NCBI GenBank assembly: GCA_022577435.1
Contig: JAKOON010000002.1
Coordinates: forward strand, 558,001 to 622,000
Source of the DNA: Embiotoca jacksoni
Taxonomy: Eukaryota; Chordata; Actinopteri; Embiotocidae
Direction: 5' to 3'
DNA: 64,000 bases
Made by a program: the position numbers and the translations under genes. Below the pieces are notes generated by a model. That model saw only the letters and a program-made list of their open reading frames with translations. It was not told the origin of the DNA and ran no database searches. Below are positions 37,601 through 51,000 of the stretch, piece after piece. Position 1 is the first letter of the stretch. Every line of letters starts with the position of its first letter.

Positions 37601-40600
37601 CAAGAGAAGGGAGTAAACGGAGGAGGAGGAGGAGGATGGGAACGGAGCGAGGAGAGACGGACAGCAGGGAAGAATGAAAGGGAAGAAGCGAGTCGTATGG
37701 AGAAGGAGACCGGGAGGGTTACTGTTGCTCCTCTCCATGTCCTATTTTTTCTTCCTCATCTCAGTTCATCACTTCCTGTCATTTCTTTTGAGCGCAGCCT
37801 TCACAGCCCATCAGCTATGTTAGAGAGAAGGCATCAAAGACAATCAAACTAACGAAAATCATTTGAAAATAACACCTCCTGGACATGAGTGTGATCCAAC
37901 TAGTTCAAATGACGGAGAATTCATTTATTTATAGCACCTTAAATATATTTATAGACTTGTTACATAACAATTTTGTCAGACTGTCTGATCGACATGTCTA
38001 CACTGATCCTTTTTTTTCCATTCAAAAATTATTATATAAGAGCTCTAAAAATACCTCCGGTGAGCTATATTTAAGTGTGTGTTTGAAGTATTTTTGATGG
38101 GAGCAGCTCCAGGCTCAACACTATTTCTCCTAAGCAGCTTGACTGTGTTTTCTGTGTACACGGCTCTGACGTCACCCATCATTGTAGAAGTCAGACTGAA
38201 TTATGCCAAGTTCAGCCTATATGACAGTATTGTCTGATAAGATGGTCACTGTGTAAGACGAGGTGATAAGAGTCATAATGTCTTGCTGGAACTTGGGGAA
38301 ACGTGACAGACAACAGGCTGGTCACAATCAGAGCTTGCTGTCTTTTACAGCTTGCATCATGTCATCGGGAAGGCAGTGCAGGGGACCAACTATTGGAAAC
38401 AAGAATGTAAACAAAGAATGGCATTCAAAGCGGTGTGTATTGGTCCCTTCAAATGGGGTCATGTTCATGAGAAGAGTCCTCTTGTGGTATTTACGACCTC
38501 AGGCCTCAGAATTTTCAGTACACTTAAAGTTAACTAGTTGTGACATAGAAGGCATTTTTTTTTGTTGACATTATGAATTCTCTATCTTCTCCCAAATATT
38601 AACTGTATGTTAACGTTAACATACAGTCTAGTCAAAATTTACTGCTTAGTGCATATACAGAGGATATGAACATGCACCATTATTTCTCAAATACAAAAAT
38701 GTGATGTAGCAGAATGGGTGGACCAGCTGTAAACGGACACCATCATCTATCCTTCTAAACAATGGAAAACCCCAAGAAACAAACATAATAACCTACTCTT
38801 TGCCTCACTATAATCTCAACAAAAAGTATATATTAACGAAAGTGATACAGATAGTTTGCAAATAATGCCATATAGGCTATTAATGTAAATTAAATTAAAA
38901 TGTGTCCAGTTTGGACGGCATTCAACAAACAAAATAACAGGAGGGTGACAGACACACACAAACACAATCCACTCAAAAAAGATTATTCCACAAAAGCCTG
39001 ACTATTCTCAAAGTGCATATATTTACATAGACTGAATCAAACTGCTCAATGATGAATAAGTCCCCAATCAAAGATTGTTTAAAGGTTAAGTATGTTAAAT
39101 AACACAGGTAACCTCTCCATCTCACCACCGACCGTCGGTCCAGAAGAAGGAAATTGATCTTGAAGTAATTCCAGTTACGATCAAGAGAAAATCTAACATT
39201 TATGAAACATTCCTTTTGTTAGTTTTGCCCTAGATACCATGCATGACAATGTGCACCAGATGCCGTCTCATCACCTGACCACGCTCTCCCTGATAAACAC
39301 ACAATGTACAGTGCTTATATATGACATAAAATGAACAAATTAAATGTCCACCCATCACATCCAGGCAACACTTACATTATTAATAAATTTATTGTGGGCG
39401 GAATTTATTTCTGCTCAGTCCTCAACATCGTATTGGATGGGCAACGGTTCTGATAATACAAGGAGAAGAGTTATTTATACGAGGAGGGATCAGTTAAGAG
39501 ACTGTTGTGTCTGTGATGTTTTACACATGTGAAATTGAAACAAAGAGCAAACATCAAAGTGACAAATTATTGGGGGGGGGGAAAGAAGATGCAGGAAGCC
39601 AAATCCGACGCGTTGGAGTGGTGTTGCGCACCAAATGTGTTGTTGCAGGCCAGAAACTTGAGCATTTTAAACTTATTGAGTTCTTCCTGCTCCCTGTATG
39701 TCATAATGCTGCATTGTGTGCAACACGAGCAAGACTGTTTTGGAACTTTTTTATTCACTTCATAATATTGTAACGGCCTGGGTGACATGTTAGTGTTAAC
39801 TGTTCAAAACATCACAGTGTTCAGTCTCGTTGGCATCTCTGTACCTATCACAGTGAGCCCGTCTGTGATTGGCCGGGAGTCAAGGGGGGAATGTGTTCTT
39901 CTTCTTCCTCGCTTGTTGTTGGAGTTGAGTGAGTTTGAGTGTGTGCGAAGCGAGAGCTACCGGTAAGAATTAGCCGTTGTGTTGGCTACGGCTCACGGTA
40001 GCCTGTGTATTGTTCAGAATAAAGTTCCAGCACTGTCCGGCGGCTTTGTTAAGTAGAGACGCTACAATGTTAAGCCTGTGGAAGCCAATTAATAGTAACA
40101 TGAATTCGATGATTAGATCCTGAACTCTACAGACAAGTACATCAGTTTCCTCCAGCATTAAGTTTGGATGGTGATGTCGGTCAGCTCCTTCTTCATTGAT
40201 AAGAAACTGACAGTCCAGCGGTCTTGAACAAGATGAGAGGAGGTGGTGTGATTGGCCAAGATTAAAGTCGGCTGTGACACATCTTCTAATTATCTATTCC
40301 TCCTACTTCCCCACTGTGCAGCATTGCACCACGGCTCTGCACCCCTGGTCACCAAAATACCAAAATCAGTTGCCACTGACTGGGGATACTTGCCCAATCG
40401 GCACATGTGCACCTCCGTGTAAAGTGTGCTGAGGCAAATGAAAATAGGGCCCCTAGTTTCATATACCCAACCCAGTAGAATATTGGTTAAAAATTGCTAA
40501 TGTTATACTATATCTTTGAGATTTCCCATTGTATGATATTAATAAACTATTGGAATACAGTCTGCTGCCATTTTCTAACTCCACCGTTTTCACATCCAGA

Positions 40601-41221
40601 GGCCATCATGAAAGTGTAAAAGCTAACAGCAAGACGGTATATTGTAACCTCCAGTAAATAGCTCCTGCAGTTTGAAGCCCAACAGAGCAGCAGAGTGGAA
40701 AGGTGCGAACATGACTGCATTAAGAGATCACAATGTCCTGTCCATGATGTAATAAAGCTGCCTGAGCTCTGCCCTTCCCTCTGCTGCTGTGTCTGGACCC
40801 TGGCCTGCTGTCCTCCATATATCTAATAGATGGCCTCCTTGCTAATATACAGAGCTTTTATTGGGCTTGAGATCAAAATGTGTGTGGATTGCTGAGGGGG
40901 CACTTTACAAGATGCTGCTGCCGGCAGGGTTCACTGGCCCACTTGGCATGGAGCTTTCCTTCTTTTTTCGCCCTCTTTCATTCTATCTTAATACTCTTTC
41001 ATTTCCACTCTCTACTGTAAATTATTTCTGTGACTTTTGGGATTCATTAATTATATTTGGGGAATGTAAGCTGAACATCATGCTGTCCTGTGGTAACATC
41101 TTGTTTTTTGTTTATGGATGTTGACCAAATTGTTGACCTTGCCTAAAAAACTGAACACTGTGATACCTTTACCAAACTTATTTTATGCCCCCTCCCTCTC
41201 CCCCCTAACCCCCCCCCCCCA

Positions 41222-41289
<68 letters not shown>

Positions 41290-41732
41290 TCTGCTTGCTC
41301 TTTCTCTATTTTTCCCTCCATTGTCTCTGTGTCCTTCACCAGCTGAAGGGGGAAGTGGGTGGGGGGTGGTGAAAGGGGTATTCTGGCACGAGTTCCGAAT
41401 TTGGACAGAGCATTGGCCGGACAACAGAGGCTCGTGCATAATCATATAATGTGCCAAGTACGAGCATCGTTTTTCATCGAGCCACGAGAAGCAGTTTTGT
41501 GCTGAACTGAGGAATCAGTGAGTGTCTCCCTTTGACGATCAGTTTAATCATTATTAGAGGAAGAGTATCATACTGATCCACAGCTGACACTGAAACACTT
41601 CAATAAACCATACCACATTGGACTTTAATGTTTAACTTCTGATCCTTTGTGGTCTTAAAATGTGGAAGTTTTTTTTATACTATCGGTGAGATTTGAAAAT
41701 TAAAAACTTTATGGGATGTGCAATAATCACAA

Positions 41733-41768
<36 letters not shown>

Positions 41769-44700
41769 GATTGAAACGTACAACATTGAGATGATGCACA
41801 CACAATGTTGATTATAGCTTTATCTTGTCAGACTGTCATGCAGGAGGCAGAAGTTTGCATCTTGTCAATAACATTATTTTGCAGACTGAAAAAACGTTTT
41901 CGATGACTTGGACTTTAAGACCAATTACAGGAAATTCACGCAGGCTATCATCAACCATTAAACAAGAGAGGAGGACAAAGATCAGGAAATGTTTTAAAAT
42001 GAGCCATGGTAGCACAGGGGAGACAAAGTATTTATAGTAATTTAGTTCAGTGAAGAAATCCAAATTCAACTCAAAAGAAGTACTGGAAGTAAAGCCAAAA
42101 TAATGATAGTATAGTGGCAATGAAATTAATCCGTTTTTAATTTTTTTTTCCCCATTAAAACAATAAAAGGCCTAACAGCCAACACATGCATTCAACAAAC
42201 AAGTATAGTGAGACACGACCCCTGCAGGGGATGACGACAGGACGTAGGTATGTCATGGAAAGTTCTTTATTGCACTCACAAATTTAGTCAGTAAGCCTAA
42301 TATGTTTTACAGAATTGCCCAATACTGACATTCTTGGCTGGCGATGGAGGTCATACAGTATGCTAGTATATTAGGTACACTTTTGCAGTTTAACACAATC
42401 TAATATAATTATGATGCCTAAAATATTCTTTATTTATAGAGTTGTTTATTTCATTATTAATTTTAGCACTGACAACATAAAGCACTAGACAATAAAATGA
42501 AAACATTTCAATGTAATGCAGTCCTTTACAACAACACTTGAAACTATCATCTCAACAATGAACACAAAATGTCATCAAAGTCATTGAGCATTATAAACTT
42601 CAAAAAGGTAGAACAATGTCCCGGTTTCCCTGGATACACCTGTCAAAATGAGATTTTTGTGATTTTTACCATCCAAATTGTTTCATTTGCAACGCTTTCT
42701 GTAATAACAATGCTGTCTTACATTGACTGCATATGGACACCCAAAGTTTTTTTTTTTTTTTAAACAATTTCTTACATCTGATGTGTGTGTGGGTGTGCGT
42801 TTGTGTGTAACTACAACTCAATGAAACTAAGTATGCACAGAATCATACTCAGATTCCTCTCTCAAATGCTCCACTATGGAGCCGTTGGTAAGTAAACAGT
42901 ATCTGAGTCTTTAGTGTTAAGTTGACCTCTTTGGGTTTGACAAAAAAAGATGTTGCCCATGCTGTTACTTCTTTGAGCATACGTTACATTCTTAAAGTAT
43001 CTTTGGAATTGTTTTGCATGATTTTTAACAGTAACTTTTGTTTGCAAATGACACATGTTTACCGTGGTCACCTTCCCTGCCATGAATGCTTACAGAGATG
43101 ATGTCATAGGTAATGTCCAGACACTTTATATGAAAGCAGTTTGTTAATTTGGCCATTTCTTGTGGAAAAGCTGTAATGATTTAGACAAATTTTAAATGTG
43201 CATTTATTTTTTTCAATTGCAGAATCCTCAAGGCCTGGAAGGACTGATAAGCCTGAGATCACACTTTTAAAATAGTCAAAGGGACTATTTCCTTCATAAA
43301 AAAAATTGTTTTAGCAAAGAGTTCACAGTGAGGTGGATTTTCCATAGTTTTGCTGATATATCAGAACCTACCAACTATCGACCTCCAGCTGTCTTCTCAT
43401 TGTATACGACAGCAACACAACATTTTTCGGCATGCTTAGTCATTGTTTTAAAATGACCCGCAAGGCAACTAAAATATATGCTAATAGTCATTTAACTTAA
43501 TTATTTTATGAAAAGAAGACTATTTAGTTGGCACCAAAGTATCTGAAAAAAAGGAAAATCTGCATTAACCTGCAAATCATAATATTCAAAATAATAGGCT
43601 GGTATACTGAAGCAGAATGAAGTACTATTGTAAATGTTATTTGTTACAGATTACACTTTAATGAGAGGCATAGATGATGTATAATGAGACATTTCCATTT
43701 TTTTTCCTCATACTTATACATCTTATCAACAAGCTATAGGGACTTTGTTTCTCTCTCTTACACACACACACACATATGCAGTACATACTGAATGACAATG
43801 ATAAGAAGGGTCAAAGGAATTCATTATTCAGCTGTCAGGCTATTTTTAGAAACACCCCAATGACTTTGGAATTATTTATTAAGCGCCTGATAATTAAAAC
43901 ATGTACGTTTGGTTGGGGAAAGCCAACCAGAAATCTCAGAGAGAGAGAGGGGGGGGGGGGGGGGGGGGGGGGAGAGAGAGAAAAAGGGAGGTACGGAGCG
44001 AGAGAAAGGCAAGGATACCCCTGGGGAAACTCTTTTCTCTCTCTCTCTCTCTCTCTCGCTCTCTCTCTCTCGCTCTCTCTCTCGCTCTCTGTATCTCTAT
44101 ATATAACTCGACCACTGCAGCATCTATTTATCTCCTGCCGGAAACCATCCATGTGGGCACATTCATTTACCACATATGAAGCTATACGCATGCACAAACA
44201 CATACAGCTGGTCTTTACACATTTATTAAAGCAGAAAGAAAAAACACCACACACACTCTCCAGAGAAGAGAAAGAAAACGTTCTCATTAATAATTCAACT
44301 CTCACACCATCAAGTACACATTTACCCGCCGTCTCACATGCTCACGTGAACAGATGTGTGTGTGGCCGTGTCTGCAGATACACACACTCCCATACACGTA
44401 TCATCAGCATGCACACGCAAATTCATTTACTTGATTTCGTTCACTGGTATTCTGCCCCTTCCTCGCTTACACACACACTACACACTCGTTTTGTTGCACT
44501 CCAGTTTTCCTTAACAACACTTGCAAGAACAAAAAGTGGACAACAAGGAAAATGCATAAGACACAGAAAAAAACTGACCGACGACTGAATTATGACATAT
44601 GACGATATATTCATATTGGATGCATCTATGCTTAATGATTCACATCCAGCATTAAAATTCAATGTCCATATGGGTTCATATGATGTAAACTTTGGCATCT

Positions 44701-47700
44701 GCCCATGTCTGCACCTGGATCACTTTGTAGACGTTCCCGTGCAGCGCAAAATCTGAGACAGCAAAGTCTAAACCGAGCAGCAACCAACAGTGACACCAAT
44801 TGGTTTGTGAACAGCCATTATGAAGCCTCCAGTTAGTCCCGAGCGGTTTGGAGCTGGTAGTGACCATATTTGGTCAAGCTGGCGAGGAGCAAGGGGTGGA
44901 TTTTTCAGACCCAGAGGTTACGTCCACTTTTACCACCAGAAAACTAGACTGGACTCTTGTTTGGTGCACCATGTCATTCTGTATGAACTGTATTCCACAT
45001 CCTGGACCCTATTCTTGCTAAACAAAGGAACTCCACTTCTTGTTGTGTACACATCCCTCCTGCTGTAGTACGTATAGTTCTGTGTGCAAGTCCGCTGTTC
45101 TTGCTTCAATTCTGTAGCTCTCTGCAGATACAAATACAGAAAGCATATAATACCTAAGGATTTGGAAATTGGGGTGGTGGCTGGAGAAGTAACTGCGCAC
45201 AAATACTGGTACAAACGCAGATTTGGACCAAAAAAATTAATTAATTATAATGTTTGATTTTGGATAATTACTCATTCAGTATTAAGTCTCCTCTTAGGAA
45301 GGATGTAGGAGTACAAACATAGTTACCATTCAAACATTTACTTTTACCAAGTAGCTATATTTGCCTAAATTTAAACCAACCATATCCAAAGAAGTGGGAG
45401 ATCAAATTATGTATCTGTAATGATTTTTGAAGGTCTTGATGATAGGGCCACTCAATCAGAAAAAAGATCTTGAGGCAATGACAAACATATATTTTTTTAT
45501 ATTATTTCGTTGATAAGACTTTGAGGAGAATTATCTTTTTGAAAAAATATTGAAAAACTTTACAATTCATTTATTTATTTTTTGTCCAGTGCAATTGCAG
45601 TGTGGGAAATAGTGGACCCTGATAGCCCTTTCTCATTCCTAAACCGTCCAATTCTGCCATTTTGTCCAAGCTGTCGATGTGTCTGAGATTTCCCCTTTAG
45701 TGTCGGCACAATGACCACTCAAGTCAAAGACGGAGGTGATGAGGAGGTCGAGGGTGGTTGGACGGTTTAAGACACAGGACTTTCACCCAGGAGAATGTTT
45801 TTTTGAGTTCTTGTTAACTCATGGATTATTTGAAGTATCATAAGTAAGTAAGGTTAGTAAAGTATTGTAAGTAAGATATTTAACATACGTAATATGCGTA
45901 TATATGTTATTTACATACCAGGGTGGATCAAAAAGTTCAGAGACTGGCCCTGTTGCTTATAAAAGGTGCACAACACCATGACGTGCATGGATTGGGAGGA
46001 AGCTATAATCTGATTAAGTTAAAATCAGCACTCGAGTCACATACAGTATGTGTTTGTGAGTGCTGGTCTGTGCACACACGATTTCTCCATGGCCATGAGC
46101 AGAGAACACACATCACCTTTTGTGTCAAACCTGAGAAATCGGCAAAGGAGAGCCATGAAATGCTTCAGAAAGGCCAATGAAGTAATGAGCCAGGCGAGGT
46201 GTTTTGAGTGGGTTCAAGAGGGTCAGAATATCACTGTCCTAAACCGAAAAAGGCCACCAGTGCAACAACCAGGTGGGTTTTCTTTGATATTTACAGGGTT
46301 GTGCACGGTGGATTTGTCCTTCAGGGTCAGAGTGTCAACATTGTGATCTTCTGAGTGAAAGCATTTGTCTAAAATTACCAGAACAATAGTGCAATGGCAC
46401 TTGGGTTCTTCAACATGACAACGTGCCCGCTCACAGCGCATTGAAAACGGGCCAGTTTCTCACACGCAAATACACAATTCTCATTTCCAACCACCGCTAC
46501 TCACCAGATTTCACTCCCTGACAGTTATTTCTGTTCCCAAAAAATCAGATACAAAATTTGATGATGTCTCTGTTCAAGTTTAAGGTTCACAAATGTGTGT
46601 AACACAAGAACTGATGTTAATCGAGTCCCAAAATTTGGATCACTTACTTTGTATCCAGATACAAAATATCTTGAAAATAGTGACAAATGATCTAAGCGAT
46701 TATTAAAATCGTTGCTAGTTTACTGGAAGTGTGTGACAAGTCAGACTGACTGATCCTGTCCGAAACTTAAAGTCGCTCATATGCACTTTTGTCAGACTTC
46801 CAAGCTGTTAAAGCTTGTGTGTGTCTGTTTGTAAGTCAGAAGTTACCGAGCGGAGATGAAGCAGATATATCCAGGAGCTAGGATGTGGATAGCACATTTT
46901 ATGATCAATGTTAAAACGTTAGGATTAGAGTTTTAAATAGGACACATAGAAGAACACATACAATGCCTTTGACAGACACTTTGTGTCCACATTTTTTGAA
47001 AACTGGATGTGCGTCCTCAAGGACAATCCCTATTCATTTTTAAGATATCCAAAGTTATCCCATGTTGATTTTCATAACTTTTTTTGCGGGGCAGAGATGG
47101 TGATATCAGTTTCACTTGCTCTTCTGCATGTGTGTGTGGCACCCGTTGTTGAGTCTGACGGGCAGAGGAGGAGAAGGGCAGATTCAATGCATGTAGGCGG
47201 GAATCTCCGTTCGTTGCATTTTCTTTTTCAGCGCCGGTGATAGGCACTTGTACGGTATGATGACAATCAACTTTCATACCACGGTGTATTGTGATGCTGA
47301 TATACCACTGGTATACCACAACCCTACTTGTGCTTATCTCTAAGTAGGGTTAGTAGGGCTGTGACAAAACAGCAGTATTTGTCGTCCTGGAATGAGAACA
47401 GGTTGACCCTTCATGTAGTGAGGATGCAGATGCATGCACCACTTTCCTAGAGAGAATACAAAAAATAGTAACTAACATGAGCGTGATAAAGTGTTACAAT
47501 GTGCCATAACAAGTGATTTAAAGCCAATCACAGATATTAAGGAAGGTGCCATTACAGTGATTCATACATATGTATGAACAAATCATTAAATATTGGTTGA
47601 TTGACATATCTTTTGTCGGAGTCAGTTTTTACGTAACCTACAATTTTCTACTATCATTTTCAATTCACAGTAATTAAGAAATAACTTTATCAGTTAGACC

Positions 47701-47988
47701 AGATATGTTCCTTACTTTGACCTGATGGAATTTTTTTTTGGAAGCAACGAAAAATATGATATAAGGTAAGTTTGTATGGTTAATAATCGTTCTATAATAG
47801 TTCTAGATTTTCCAGAATCATGTGAAAAGTATAAAAATTCCCTAGTTTGAAGGTAGCTGTATATCTGTATCTACATAACTGACCATTAATGTTGCATACT
47901 AGCCCCTGAGCCACAGTTTAAAGCTACATAATCAATTTAACAACTGATCAAATTACTGTGTATAATGTGAAAAGTTCTATTAGCTTTA

Positions 47989-48024
<36 letters not shown>

Positions 48025-51000
48025 AAAAAAGGTTTCTATTAGCAACTAGCTGGTCAACATAATGAAACATTTACCAGCTAAAACGTTCAGTTCAGTCCAA
48101 AAACAGTACTAGAAGAATATCACACTTAAATCTGTGTCCAGAAACATGACTCCTGTGTCTGCTAACATTGTTCTGTGCAGGCTGGATGTGTAAATAGGCA
48201 ACTGCTAAAACAGAAATAAACATCGTAGCCAGATAATGTGATGTATTTTTAGCCAGTTTGGCTTGAAAAATATGATGTCAAAGATGATGTCACATCATTT
48301 TACCACGGGATTAGCAAAGAGAAACATATAATGTGTGATGCTAACTGCTCAGTGGTTCCACCCATTAAGATTAGCTTAGCTTCACTCAGAGTTGCTTTAC
48401 ATTTTGCCTCTTTAAGTTGATGCGTTTGACTCATTCTCTGCCAAAAGCAAACCAGTATATACCCATAACAGGATGTAAACCTTATAACAAGGTCCTGTAG
48501 TCCCCAAACACACAAAAACACATGATCTCATTCCATCTTTTAGATTGTTTTTTGTTCACACTCCATTCCTCCAACTCCAACATAATATTTTAATCTTTTA
48601 TCTCTCTTGGTTTTACAAACACACACACTTTCTCACACCCACTAAGACAGAGCAGTCGCTGACAGGTCCTTTCTCCCAAGACAGCTCCTCCCCTGTGCCA
48701 CAGCCCATGTCCTGCTTAGTTCTGTTTAATATTGCAACAGACAGGGTCAGACATGAGCGACGGATGGAGGCACGAAATGATCGAAGAGACGAGGGAGAAA
48801 AGGAGCCATCAAGTTGCAGTGGTTAGCGCATTACTGAGCTTTACTATGTTCCTCATTTCTGCTGGAAGGATGGAATAACATTATCTAAACTGGAGAAATA
48901 TGGGAGAGGGGTCTGAGTAGTAGAAAGTGGAGGAGGAGACCTCGTAATCTCCGCTGGAACTAAAAACTTGAAACTTGTTTGAATTACCTCAGAACGTTTT
49001 ACACTAAATTCATCTTTGTTCAAGTAAGGTGAATTAAAACTAAAGCTACAGCAGGTTTTCCCAGGAGCACTTCCCACTGAATTAATCTAAATCCAAGCAG
49101 AGGTGTGAACAGCGACGCTCTTCACAGACCTTAGGGGCTTCTGGGAAATCTAGCCCGCCTCTTATTCCCTTCGTGTGAGGAGAAAAAAAAGGAAAAGAAA
49201 AACGCTGCTTAGTCTAGATTCTAAGTGTAAAATTACCTCATTATTCACTTTACCATTGAGATGAGACATAACTGTAAATCATTACTGTGTTGCTTCTTTG
49301 TCCCTGCTTGGTTCTCCATTAGGCCTGTATCACAAAGCTAGTTGAACCAAAGCTTCATTTGGACGCGATTTATTTCTGCAGTGAAAGTGGAATGATTTTA
49401 TATTTAACTGCCCTGGTCAGTGATGGTCTTTCTGATAAAGCTTACAGTTAGGGTTGGCCTGGGTGACTCGAACCATCCCTTAGTTATGCTGTTATAGGCC
49501 GAGGCTGCTGGGGGACCCCACATGATGCACTGAGCTCCTTTCCTCTCTCTTTTCACTTTCTTTGCACCATTACATCTCATTAACCTCATGCTTTTCTCTC
49601 CCATTGTTTTGCTTATTGTCTGTTGCCTCTCCATAAAGTTCCCCTCGCTCGCATAGTTTCTGTGCTATCTTTTTGCAGAAATCCCTGGCCGTGGAGCTGC
49701 ATGTCTCTGCTCTCCGATTACTCCACCCCTTCTCAAACAACAACAGTTTATGTCTTGAATATCCATACTGTCTTGTTCTCTCTCTGCTCTCCCCTCACCA
49801 CAACTGGTCGAGGTAGATGGCTGCCCACCTCCGAGCCTGGTTCTGTCGGAGGTTTCTTCCTGTTAAAAGGAAGTTTTTCCTTCCCACTGCAGTAGGTTTT
49901 TCTCCTTTGAAGGGACGTTTTTTCCTCCTAGCCGCTTATGAGGGAATTGTTGAATTGTTGGGTTCCTCTGTGTAACTTTGTTAAGTTATGTTGTAAGGAC
50001 TTTACTGTGCTAAGTGCCAGGAAATAACCTGTGCTGTGATTTGGCGCTATATAAATGCATTTATCAAATATAATCTAATTTTAAGCTATGTCTCCTGTAA
50101 TTTATACACCATCTTTTGAAAAGGTTAAAAAAAACCATCAAAAAAAAAGATAAGTCACTCGGGATCACAAGGAATACTTTATCCAGCCCCCTCCCTCGTT
50201 TAACTAACCCCGTCTGAAAAGGCCTTTAGCCTCACTCTCGTTTGGGTTGATTGAATGTTATAGATCCTGGATCCTGGATAACGTGTCGTGAAGCTAGTTG
50301 ACCAGTGATTTGGATTTTCTGATCCAGCTATGATCATGTTCAACGAGTCTGGTATTAGCAGACCCAAATTTACTGCATGGATATATGGGTATGGCCACAC
50401 TCCATTGGCAATAGTATACATTTGTTACATCCTAATGGGCATAGACCTTGTGTTAATTTGTAATCCTTTTAGTGCAGCCTTTAACTATCTGGCACTGACT
50501 ACGATATTATATTATAAATTATGCGGCAAAACTCCGACCTAGCACTTAAGTGTCATCTATAAGAAGAAACTCATTTTAAGCTTTTCCAAACAGCTATAAT
50601 TTGTGTAAATATGGGTCACTCTTTCACTGTGTTGACTATAAAATGCATAAGGCTGTTGAACTTGTATATAACATAACCGCATAACCTAAATAACATATAT
50701 GCATAACCGACCACCCATTTTCTTGAGTTCTAGATTATTGGTCCATAATCATGTGCTGCCAAGAGTTGTTGGTGCCATCTTAAAGTCCTTTTCAGGTGCA
50801 TTAACATTAATGACATTTTGTCAATTCAGTATATGTAGAGGCCAATTTTGGCCTATTTTCAGCTGAGAGATTCCAAGGCACGCTGTGTCAATCTGCTCTG
50901 CCAAGAGCCCAGCATCCCAGTGTCTTGGCCAAGGTTTCAGCTTTTTTCTTATCTTATATTTAACCTTTATTAAACCACTAAGTCCCATTAGTCTCCGAGG

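Noticed and set aside
37460..37738. 92-residue minus-strand Ser-rich frame
   Set aside because: It is the shadow of a GAGGAGG purine-rich stretch with no start context, splice sites or family match.
41118..41457. Thr-His and Cys-Val repeat proteins
   Set aside because: They are translations of the (CA)n microsatellite on the two strands.
43776..44588. 270-residue open frame, the longest in the window
   Set aside because: It runs through the G24, GA and CT simple repeats. Its composition (poly-Gly, Ser-Leu repeats) is low-complexity and it has no domain.
46223..46441. 72-residue minus-strand frame
   Set aside because: It lies inside the decayed mariner copy whose true reading direction is plus.
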